In this document: positions 24,570-36,600 of the stretch, in pieces
How positions within the stretch are numbered: position 1 is the stretch's first letter
Layout: each line of letters begins with the position of its first letter
Translations under genes and position numbers: made by a program
NCBI GenBank assembly: GCA_016859345.1
Contig: CM029115.1
Span: 11,140,001-11,204,000 of the forward strand
Reading direction: 5' to 3'
From: Istiophorus platypterus
Lineage: Eukaryota; Chordata; Actinopteri; Istiophoriformes; Istiophoridae
Length of the DNA: 64,000 nucleotides
Notes under the pieces: model-generated
The model's database searches: none
What the model saw: the letters and a program-made list of their open reading frames with translations, nothing else
What the model was told of the DNA's origin: nothing

Positions 24570-27500
24570 TGTGTGTGTGCGTGTATAAGAGTGTGTGTGG
24601 GATTTTTCCAAAATAAAGCAAATAATGTAATTTACATTTCCAGTGCCTGAAGCTCTTTAGAGTTATGCTGGGATAAAGGTTAAATGCCATCAGTTACAGT
24701 TTTAGCACTTTTCAACAATCATTCAAATTATCTAACTTTATGATTTTCTGCATTAAAAGCTGCAATTACGTATAATTTCTCAATAGAGACAATTACACAC
24801 CTTTTATCTCAACAATGTAGAAAGTTATTGCACCTGTTAGTATAAATAGTAATGACCAGAATTTGAATAACCTTTAAATAAAGTTGGAATGACTTGATGC
24901 CAAGAGATGCTCCTGACATCAGTGCAGAAACACCAAATCTGCCAAAACCCTTTACTATGGTGTGATTTTAGTGTGCTTGTACCTTTATGCCCTTTGCATT
25001 GGTGTGAGCGCGGGCTGAACACGTTTTGAATCACCTTTCAGTATGTGTCATATGCACATGTTTGCCCATTTGTCTTTGAGATGATGTTAGTGTGTGCACT
25101 AATTGCAGGCTTACTTAGAAAATTGTATAATCAAGAGTAACTTAATACCCCCGTTTTAAAAATGCATCTTTGAATTTCCATATGGCATCAGTAATTTGCA
25201 TATGTATGCATAGTAGATCTATGTTTTTGTGGGAGATCAAAAGCTTTCTTTCCAACTTCTCTGCATACAGACATACAATTTATTCCCTAACAATCGACCA
25301 CAGGGGTGAAGTCGAGGTTGTGAATTTCTGTTCAAACACTTTGCTGCCCCATTCTGATAGCAGTGATTTGAATTCCACTTCCACTAATTTCCCCATATGA
25401 CGATGTCAGCAGCTCCCTATAGATAAAAAAGGATTGAGTTAGAACATGTATAGCAAGCACAGTAACCCCCACTGCACCCCCCTGCCGCCTCGCCCTTTCG
25501 GGCTCTTTGAACTCTTTCTTAGAGAAAGCACAGCAGCCTATTCAGCAGGGAGAGAGGTTCTGTAGTGACGTGAGATAGCTAGGCTGAGGCTCTGACTGGC
25601 ATTGGAGGTGCTTGGGGGGATTGAGGCTACTTGGGAATGGCGTTTGTTAATATTTAATAAGAGCAGCTCCTCACTAGATCATATCTCTGCCTGAGTTTAT
25701 ACACACTGTCAGCCAGGGACGTGCACCTGCATGCTGCAATGTAATTATGTGCAAGGTAGGAGGGTTTGTGTGTGCCTCTGTGTACATGTGGCACGATGCT
25801 TCCACTGTATGGACGATTCTTTTTTTCTCTTCCTGTCCTTGTAGATGCTGAGAAGGCCTTGTTTAAGAAAGTTACCACACAGAGCAAGTGGTTGTTTACT
25901 AATCTGAATGAGAAAAGCTGGGTCTTTACTCTCTGGTTGTGTTCATGCGTGTGTGTCAGTGTTCATTTTCTCTAATTCATGAGTCCAATGAAATCACAGA
26001 AAAGAATATGTTTCATGGCCCTTGAGAATGTGTATTATGCATGCCATTTATTTTTTTTCCCCATTTCCTCTGAGTGGTCACAATAGCTTTTGTGTATCAC
26101 TCTTGAAAAGCTCAAGGATATGAACATTTTCCTGGCACCTTCTATTGAGAAAGCACAGACAAAAATGGCTGGCTTATTGAGAGCAGCCAGCACTTCGTGA
26201 TGAAGAGTCAGTGTGATTCGCCAAGGGCTTGAAAACAATAATACGAACAAGGGCACTAAACAAGTGGGTTTTAATGAAATGCTCCCATCAAGACAATACA
26301 TTCCTCTGTGTTCTTCATCCAGGCTGTTTGGTTCAAGTATGCGGAGGAAGCCAGAGAAATCTTAACCCCTATCTCTCTGTCACTGCAATATTCACCACAA
26401 AGAGAGCCAGATACAAAAACAGACACAGAGGAGGATATAAAAACAAATATAAAGCAGAAGAAGGTTTGCCCTGATTCTCTGTTGCCACAAAAACACAACC
26501 ATCTACAACTACATCTCCTTCGTAAAGCAACTTAATTGAGATATCAAATATTGCCACTTTCCCCTTCTGTGAAGGGCAGGTGGCCCCTGCTGTGGACTGG
26601 TTGGACAGCACCCAGGGATAGGGCCACAAGGGCTTGGGTGGTTTGTGTGTGCGTATATGTGCGTGCATGTGTCAGAGTGTGTATTTGGGAATCACAGCAG
26701 GAGGCCTCCCATAATAAGGCTGTCTGAGCGAGCAGTGGGCCGCAACTGACAAAGAGGACCCCAGCTGTCACGGGGCCTGGCGGGCGGTCCACAGCGACTC
26801 ATAGCCTCCTTCCACCCGTATACGCACAAATAGATGCGCAGAGGTACCCCAAGGCACCCACACGACCCTGGTTGACACCCTATGAGATGAACACAGAAGG
26901 AGGCATGGATGCACCGAAAACACAGATACAAAAGGAAACATGAAGAGATCTTTAAGAATCATAGCAATACACTTCTGAAGCAATGCCCCATGATAAGAAT
27001 GAAGTGGTACACAAATACACATTTGCACACATACACAAGATTGGGATGGAGTTGCCCATTTTAGTATTTAAATGCCTGGTGATAGAGGTTAATCGTGGCC
27101 ATCGTATTGGCCACCGCAGGAGAAACTTGCAGGAGAGTTGTGTTGGCTCTCTTGTTTTCGCAGCTGCTGCTGCAGTACTTCTTTCACAGTTTGCATGAAC
27201 TGTAGACTTCAGGACCTGTTTTAAATTGGGTGAGCTTCAGCCCTGTTGCTATTTGTAAGACATAAAATATCTTGTTTCACTCTGGCCACAAGGGTCAATA
27301 CTTGACCCTCCTATATTCGTTTTATATACTTCTGAATAAAGGGGATGTGCGTTGATTTTACTCATCAAAGTCTGCTTACAGGTCTTGAGGAGTCCCACTA
27401 CATATGTGATGAAAAAATGTCTAAAGTCTCTTGTAGCTCCAGAAATAGACTGATAAACTGCGTCGAGTAGGGGGAACTTGAGGCAGCATTGGTTGGTGCT

Positions 27501-29294
27501 GTAGACAAGTCTGAAAATGAAAACAATCTGAGTGTGTGGAGTTAGAAAGAAATTGCTCTATCAAACCTCTCTAGATGGCTCTCCGTCTCAGCTGGAAGCT
27601 CGTGGCTTGAGGCCACATTAGCCCATATTAGCACATACCTGAATATCGGACCATACTCAGTCAGTCTGCATTGTGGATAATGTAGGCATCAGGTTTTGAA
27701 AAGGAAGGTGAATGCTTGCAATAAATCAGACAATTTTTCTGGTTCTGCTATATCAATTTTGATACATTTTCCATCTGTCCGTTGTGAGTCCGGCAATCTT
27801 TCAGAGCTGCATCGTTAAATCAGTCAAAAATTAATTAACATATATGTAGATGATGTCCAAATCTTTATAGCTCTCTTCAGAGCATTAAAAAATGAATGAA
27901 CAGATGTGTCAGCTTTGGCTTCAAAAAATAAAGAAAAATTAGGAATATATATATTTTTTTAGCCCACTATGTCCTTGGATGCATATAACTACGCCTGAAA
28001 TGTCAGTATTTTTTTATGACATGGAGAGAAATTTTAGCGGGCAAATCACATCCGTTACAACAGCACTCTTTTAACATCTGAAATGGAGTCCGAGGATCCA
28101 TATGTAGACAGTGTGTCGAACAGTTGAATCGTGATTTTATTTCTTGTCTTGTTAGATTGTAACAGTTTATTTTTAGGCCCACTCATATAAGCTCTTAGGC
28201 AGCTACAACTTGTCCAAAATGTAGCTTCCAGGATGTTAATAAAAACAGAGATCTAAACAAATACATTTTTTTATTTGTCTAATTGTGTTTTATGCATTTA
28301 ACACGGTATGTAAAGTGTCTTTCTTTTTAATATGTAAGGCATGTGCTAAAAGTGCTCACCTTCTGAAAATTTTCCTTCCTTTTTCCTTCGGATCTAAGGG
28401 AACTGAATGCCTGTATTACCTAGAAAGTGTTGTTCAACATACATATGTACAAACATAGAAAACCCATCTTCACATATTGTAATCATATGATAAGATACCG
28501 GAGGCCAGTCAGTTAGTGTGGGAAGAGGGAAGAAGGCGACCACTCTGATGGTCTGATTTACACTACAGAGAGGCAGAATGAGAGAAAGGGAGGAAAATGA
28601 GGGACAGAGGATGAGAAGGGGAGAGATTCTGTGCTGGAGAAAAATTAAATCAGTGGCTAAATTATTGCATGATTGCCCATTCCCCAAAGACTTGGGCATC
28701 ATTTGGTAGAAAGTGTCTAATAATTGGTTTTCGGCCATGTCAGACACATGCAATTCCCCCTACTAATGGCTCTGTTAGGAAGAACTGGGCCTCCTGGGTC
28801 AGAGAAGCACAGAAAATAGCCAGACGGCAAAAAGCGCCCTATGCTCTTCTCCTTTTTTCCCTCAAATAAACAAGGGAACAACAGAAAAAGAGAGACACAC
28901 AGAAGGAGAGAGATGGCAAGAAGGAGAGAGTGTATATGTGAGCGAAGAGGAAATGAAGTGGCAATAAGTGCAGCCAAAGGGGAAATGCTCTTCACCGTGA
29001 GTTTAATACATCAGACTAGGGATTTGGCAGCCCGCCACACAGCAATTGTTTACCTTTTTGCTCACTGGCTGCATCTGTTCTGTTTTGTAAACGGCACTAA
29101 ACTATTCGCCCGTAAACACCGGAATCAATAACAACTGCTAAGGGAATTCCCTTATCCCTCCCCTCCCTCTCTTTCCCTCCCTCTCTTCCTCATGTTTTCA
29201 TCCCTAACCACCACCCCTTTCCCTTCCCCGAGATCTCCTCCTCTCTTCCCTCTCTCTCTCTGTTCCCCGCCAGTCAAGAGCAGTATGTGTGTGT

Positions 29295-29335
<41 letters not shown>

Positions 29336-29542
29336 ACCGAGAGTGTGCTTTTGAGCTGATGGTGGAACCCACAGGAGAGACAGACAACGAGAAGACTGAT
29401 TGCTCGCCAAAAATACCTGCTCTGTTTTTTCCTTTTGTGTTACATTGTTGTCACTGTTTAAGCTACAAACTTAAACTGGCCGATGTAGAGTTTGGTATTA
29501 TTAGACTTTTCTTTTCTTTCTTTTTTTTTTTTAAATCACCCA

Positions 29543-29591
<49 letters not shown>

Positions 29592-32500
29592 TTTTCTATT
29601 CCGTTTTGTTGAATGACATACAGTATTGCTTGACATATGCTTTTTTGCTTTGAGGAATTCTGAAAAGATTCATACTGCTTTATGGTTATCACATGAATAT
29701 GGCTAACCATTGATTTTCTTTTTGTTTATAAGAACAACCACACACTATAAAGTCATATGGAGGAGCTCTTAAATAAACATTTTATTTTTGCCCAGTTTTC
29801 AACACCAGCACTCCCTTATTGATTCTCAGTATGCTGACCTTTGGTTGAACTCTCCTGCCTGCTAGTGCCCTTCCTCATTCTGGTGCATGAGACATGTTAT
29901 GCTCTATGCTATATGACACACCTGGGTGCTTTTAAGCACGCCCTTTCCATCAACTGGCTATGAGAGCCTTCATTTGGCCTCACTGTTGTGACAAAGGTAT
30001 AATGAGGTTTAGATGGTTGTGTACTAGACTGCTATGGCTATAAGGCTATTTGGCTAGGGAGGAGACTATAAATACCTATATAGCCTGGCTGGCAGGGCTC
30101 ACGAGAGGCTGAGGCATTGCTAAACATCAAGGTCATGTATGACTACTTAGAGTGTGACTTAGTGGGAAAGTGAACCAGTCATAGGGTCACAGGTTGAGGG
30201 AATGAATAGAATGAATGGGGAGAAAAAAGACAGATATTAGTCTGGAAAAGCTGATGCACCAGATGAAGTGAAGGTTTATGGTTGCTATGCTCAGATGAAT
30301 ACCCAACAGAAGGAGGGGGGCTATAGCAATCGCTTTTAAGAGAATCCAGCATCTCTCTTAAGAGAATCCAGCATCTCTCTCTCTCAAATGTTACAGTGTC
30401 TCATCCAGTTTAGACTATTTACTCTTGAGTTGTTGACAGCTTTAGTTTGGTTTGCCCCTGCAAACTAAGCAGGAAGCTCTGTTGATTTGCTGGTGACTTC
30501 CGAAAACAGACATGATTCGTGGTGCGTATGTGAATGTGCACAATGGAGAAAGAGGCTGGCACGCTGGTGTCAGGCAGGTCACACATGTAAACATGCACTA
30601 TAAGGTAGTCTCTTTCACAAAGACTCCCTTTGGACCCCATTACAGAGGAACTGCCGAGCTGCAGACCCATGCAGCAATTACACACACACACACACTGTTT
30701 TCTATTCCGTTTTGTTGAATGACATACAGTATTGCTTGACATATGCTTTTTTGCTTTGAGGAAGTCTGAAAAGATTCATACTGCTTTATGGTTATCACAT
30801 GAATATGGCTAACCATTGATTTTCTTTTTGTTTTAAGAACAACCACACACTATAAAGTCATATGGAGGAGCTCTTAAATAAACATTTTATTTTTGCCCAG
30901 TTTTCAACACCAGCACTCCCTTATTGATTCTCAGTATGCTGACCTTTGGTTGAACTCTCCTGCCTGCTAGTGCCCTTCCTCATTCTGGTGCATGAGACAT
31001 GTTATGCTCTATGCTATATGACACACCTGGGTGCTTTTAAGCACGCCCTTTCCATCAACTGGCTATGAGAGCCTTCATTTGGCCTCACTGTTGTGACAAA
31101 GGTATAATGAGGTTTAGATGGTTGTGTACTAGACTGCTATGGCTATAAGGCTATTTGGCTAGGGAGGAGACTATAAATACCTATATAGCCTGGCTGGCAG
31201 GGCTCACGAGAGGCTGAGGCATTGCTAAACATCAAGGTCATGTATGACTACTTAGAGTGTGACTTAGTGGGAAAGTGAACCAGTCATAGGGTCACAGGTT
31301 GAGGAATGAATAGAATGAATGGGGAGAAAAAAGACAGATATTAGTCTGGAAAAGCTGATGCACCAGATGAAGTGAAGGTTTATGGTTGCTATGCTCAGAT
31401 GAATACCCAACAGAAGGAGGGGGGCTATAGCAATCGCTTTTAAGAGAATCCAGCATCTCTCTTAAGAGAATCCAGCATCTCTCTCTCTCAAATGTTACAG
31501 TGTCTCATCCAGTTTAGACTATTTACTCTTGAGTTGTTGACAGCTTTAGTTTGGTTTGCCCCTGCAAACTAAGCAGGAAGCTCTGTTGATTTGCTGGTGA
31601 CTTCCGAAAACAGACATGATTCGTGGTGCGTATGTGAATGTGCACAATGGAGAAAGAGGCTGGCACGCTGGTGTCAGGCAGGTCACACATGTAAACATGC
31701 ACTATAAGGTAGTCTCTTTCACAAAGACTCCCTTTGGACCCCATTACAGAGGAACTGCCGAGCTGCAGACCCATGCAGCTTAATTACACACACACACACA
31801 CACATACACACAAATTGCATGCACACACATTTTAACATACACAAAATAATCGCACAGCTATGCTCATGCAATTTCATACATGCTTGCACTCACACACACT
31901 TGCACATAAATACATGTATAAAGCACACTTAGATTTGAAAAAACAAACAAACAAACTTGAGGTCAGAATATATTCCGTGGTGACCACAGAGTCTGGTTGC
32001 AGTGTGGCAATTATCCTGCAAGACTGACATGTGCAAGTGTGTGTGAAAGTGTCTTCTCCAAATCAAGTTATTCATAATGACCTGCATTACACACACATAA
32101 GCATGTGCGTACTCATCTGAAAAACACAAAAACAGAAAAACTCATTGGCTCTAAATCATAAACACTCATGTAAGCATACACAAGTGTCTAAACACAAGTC
32201 AAGCCTCATGCATGATTAAACCAGGCATCCTCAGGGACAGTGTGTTGTCATATTGTCAGATTTTAACAATATGGCAAAATTACATTATGATCCAGAAGCA
32301 ATAATGTTACAATTATTGGAAAAGGGCCACCCTCTTCTTTCTTTCCATCTCAACACTCAATCATCTCTTTGCTTTCAGAGTCAAGGCTAATACTGAGCTC
32401 ATCCATTCCCAAATGCTTTTGCAGTGGAGGAGCTCATTTAAGCGGACACACAAAAGTATTTGTGTATGTGTCTGGAAATATGGCAACGCATCTCCCAGCC

Positions 32501-33597
32501 GCCCATTCTCCAGCTTAATGCGGAACATCCCCCGGGTGATGGCTTTGGCAGCCTCCAAAATGGGAAATCCATATTTGCCGAGGGGTCATCGGCGGGTTAG
32601 GGGGAGAAAAGTTTTGTGCCGAGAGAAGCATGTGCATGTGTGACTTCTCAGGGAGCAAAGTTTTGCATATTTTTTTTCACTGTCTCTTTGTTTATGCTGT
32701 GTATTGGGAAAACATGAATGGGTCGATATTTATAAGTGCTGTGTGAGGAAAGACTTCAGGATGGGACTGTTTTCTGATGAATGCATGTAGGGTGGGAGGT
32801 TGGGTTGAAAACCTATTTTCATGAAATGCCTTGTTACTTTACTGAACTGTAAACTGTACTGCAGCCCTCACTCTTCTATCTCTGTCAGTCAAATGCATTA
32901 TATATTTTATCCCTCTCCTCTTTAACATGCAGTTATTTTCCCCTTCACAGCACCAGTGGAGCTTCCCATGAAAAATAGGAGTTTTAGTCTGACCTCCCAC
33001 CAGTTGAGGGCATTAACCCAGCTGGCCTACACTCTGCTGGGGTTTGAGAGCAATGTGAAGGAGCTGGTCACTAACATGACCTTCATTAACTGTACAGGAG
33101 ACACTCCCTGTATAAAAGGTATGACTCCATCCCTTAAAAATAAACACTTGTGTATACATATTAGACACGCAATATGTGTTGTAGATACTACTGTGGTCAC
33201 TGAGGTCATGCTCTCTACATTTTTTCTGTGAATATTGGAAATCTTTGTGACTTGAGGAGCAGTTTCTATTTACACTTTACAAAAGTTTACACTACAAAAT
33301 TTACACTACAAAATTCTCTAAAATATCTGGCCAAAGATTATTAAAATACATTCAGTCATATTCATTCATATTTCCAAACATCATTTAGACCATCAAGTAG
33401 GAGCTAGAATTGGCAGAAAATTATCAGGCAGATTATGAAAAATTAAAAAGATAACTCAAATCATTACAAAAGCAAAGACTTTATTCCGTGAGTGTGTTGG
33501 GGTTCCGGTGGGGGGACTCATGACCTCAAAATTTCTAAAACTTAGGCTACAGCCCTGCATGTGTGTCACTCCTCTAGGCATAAACAGTCAAGTTACA

Positions 33598-33670
<73 letters not shown>

Positions 33671-36600
33671 GTTACTTGTTCTAGCGAGACATCTGAGTTA
33701 TGTCTGAAGAAATGTGTTATTTGAGTCAGGAATTATCTTGGGTGTTATATAAGCCTTTAGTATCCCTTCCTCTCTCCCCTTTGAACTGCTGCTGCAGAGA
33801 TGTTAAATGAAAGCTTTTGGTGCAGGGAGTAATTTCCATAAAGGTTACATTTACAAAAACAAGACTTGCAGAAAGGCTCAATTTACAGAGAGGTAAACAG
33901 CCTTTAAAGGGCAGTTATCCAAATCATTAATTCCAGGCAATCAAACGGCTTAATTACCAGAAATTCATCAGATGGGCTTAAAGGTCAAAAAGTGATGCGC
34001 TTGCTGCTTCCTTCTTCTTCCATTCCATGCGGTCTTGTTCAGCTAAATTGCCTCGCCTGGGGTCTTACTCTTCGCCTTCTGATTAGGAAACTACGGCCTT
34101 GATCTTCACGCTTTTTAATTGCAACCCAACCCAACATCCTGTATGCTTGTCTTCACATCACCCCCCAACAATCCCCCACATATCCACACAATCTTCCCTC
34201 ATGGAATTACCCCATATATAGTTGATGCTATATGGGTTTAAATCAAATCTAAGCCCTAATTTTAAACTCCTAAAGCCATCGCCATCAGCATTTAATGCCT
34301 GTTTCTGTTTCCTCTAAGGTATTGACAGATTTACTCCAGCCATTGTTTCTCACTTTGGCCACTGGGGGAAGAGAGGAGCAATGTGAACCATATCTGGCTC
34401 TGAGTTAGATAAGGTTACTTTCATGTTACAGCACTTGGCATTCAGTCGCGCTTTAAGCACATAATATCATATGGTATAGTATGAGTGATATAGATTCAGG
34501 CATGCTGAATACTGCATAGATTTGAAAGATGCTAGGGACACTCACCTAATTATAGGTCCCTTGTGAAATTTCACTGACACGATTTTAGAGCTTCACCAGA
34601 CAGTTATGTCTTTTAAGATGTATTACATGATGTTTGCATTAAAAATATGTATATTGATCATTTAGGCATCTTGAAAAAGAGTAAAGAGGATTCAGACATG
34701 ACAACAGACAACAAGAAATCAACAGCAGAAAAACTTCTCCACCCACCAGAGGTGAGTCTCTTTCCTGTGCTCCTTTGTAAGACCCTACAACAAAGTTACT
34801 TTCTTATAACAAGTATTCAATGTCATTCAGCCTTATTATATTTCTCTGTAGGTACAAAGAGGCAAGACAATTTGTAGCAGTGAAGTAGAACAGGTGAAAT
34901 ATTCCCTTCAGATTAATGGCTGCTTGCTCCTCTCCTATTTTTCAGAAACAGGTTTTGGAGTTTAACTGGAGGTCAGCATTTAGGGGGCTGGTCCCTCACA
35001 TGGAGCATTGTGTTAAAGTGGTGCTGGATGATGTTTGTGCCAAGAGTCTACAGCAGGAAGAAGCCTTATATTCTTCAGGACACACCTCCATTACCCTGTG
35101 CTGCAAAACAGGACACACTACCAACTCTGCCAGCGCCCCACGTCTCAACGATGACTCCTTCTACACGTACTCAGAGAGAGAGACTCCCAAAATGATAGCC
35201 AAGGTACTTTTGGATATAAAGTATGCTAGGATTATTAAAATTGAGCAGATCTGATTGAGGACATGCCTTAAGCACTTTCAGTTATTTAAAGTGTAGTTAT
35301 CCGGTGCTTCTCAACAGTGGTGTCTTCAATTTTTCTTTATGATTCTTCATTAAGTATACTATAGTTCTGTTAATATCAGTTAAGTAAGCTGATTTACTCA
35401 GTGGTGAGTTACAAACACACAAATGCACTCCAGACAAGTGGCAATCCATTAGTTAAATTGAAGACATGTAGGTCATCACCCACAATGTCTGGGTTCACAT
35501 TAAGTAGTCTGAAAACTGATCACCTTTTAGTTTTTACAGAAAAATGAAATATAAAACATATCTGACCTAATCCTAATGTAACAAAGTGGTAGGCTTATTA
35601 CCAAAATACAAAAATACACTAAATGCTATCTCTTCCAGATTGATTGACAGATTTTTAAGTACACTGACTAAAACTAGACAAAAACTCTGGTTTTTGCTGG
35701 TAGCCAACAAATGGAGATTTTGAACAAGACTTTCGAATGTAACATGCCAACTTTATATGGGAAGAAAATTTGTTTGGGATAAACAATCTGGTAAATTTTA
35801 CAAGTTGCTCCCTGAAGAGAAAGCCACATATTTCTTATTAGCAAGAATTAGTACGCTTGTTAACCTACAACCTAGCAACAGAGTCATCTGAAAAAGAAAT
35901 ATCCACACAGCTGAAAGCACTGCTGTCAGGAAAGGGCTCCCCTTCATTTTCATTTATGCCACAGACATTGTTACAATATCTAATCAAAAGAAGTTTTATT
36001 AATGAAAAAATAGTCTGCTAATACAGGTCAAGGACTCATGCTTGGTAACAAGCAAAGGTCATGGCAAAATGTATTGTTTACCCAGTTTTCTTTATTTTTC
36101 AATTTCTCTTGAAGATTAGAACTTCCATATCAAATTTCAAAGCAAAAGGCTTCAACAGAATGAGATATAAATTCTGAATATTGTATCAATTTCAGGTACC
36201 CTCTCTTGATTGGTCCCTAATTTATCCTGTGCATAAGCATGTTTTAACATACAAAGCATTATCTTTTGCCTATTCATCCTCCTTTATCTATCTGGCTGAA
36301 CATTGCAGGTCTACACACATTGCAGAGGCCCAAGGAGATTAATGGTTTTTGTAGCCACGAAGCAAAGCATCCCTTTATTATAGAAAGCCCACATGATTTG
36401 GGCCTGGCACAGTTGACAATCTGGATCAGAAAGGGTCTTGGGAAGAGTCATCAGCATTACTTGAGTGAAGGACTCTGAGGACCAAAGAGAGACAGAAGGA
36501 AACCAAGAACTAGTAAGGGTGATATTATGAGGGCTAAATGGCGTGTAGAGAAAGTTGGGGAAAGCTTGGAGTATACAGATGATGTAGATGTGTATCGAAG

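Larger units (their letters stand above)
22912..32950 (+). other. KIAA0825 intron 5 (10 kb, largest intron)
   Basis: No exon is seen. It contains a 156-bp GT array (24445-24600), a LINE reverse-transcriptase fossil (about 27780-28265), CA/GT tracts at 29285-29333 and 29541-29589, and the 1.1-kb tandem duplication (29590-31800). Unique blocks at about 25450-25660, 28640-29130 and 32360-32640 could be regulatory. A poly(A) run lies near 24011-24027. Confidence 0.7.

Noticed and set aside
24318..24690. 110-121 residue frames in the GT array on both strands
   Set aside because: Poly-(Val-Cys) and poly-(Thr-His) translations of a microsatellite, with no other coding signal.
30419..31774. Identical 80-residue frames on the minus strand in the two 1.1-kb copies
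   Set aside because: The identity comes from the recent DNA duplication, not from selection on protein; there are no splice sites or family similarity.
32361..32558. 65-residue minus-strand frame (KAITRGMFRIKLENGR)
   Set aside because: It looks protein-like but has no splice context or recognised homologue; a conserved non-coding block is as likely.
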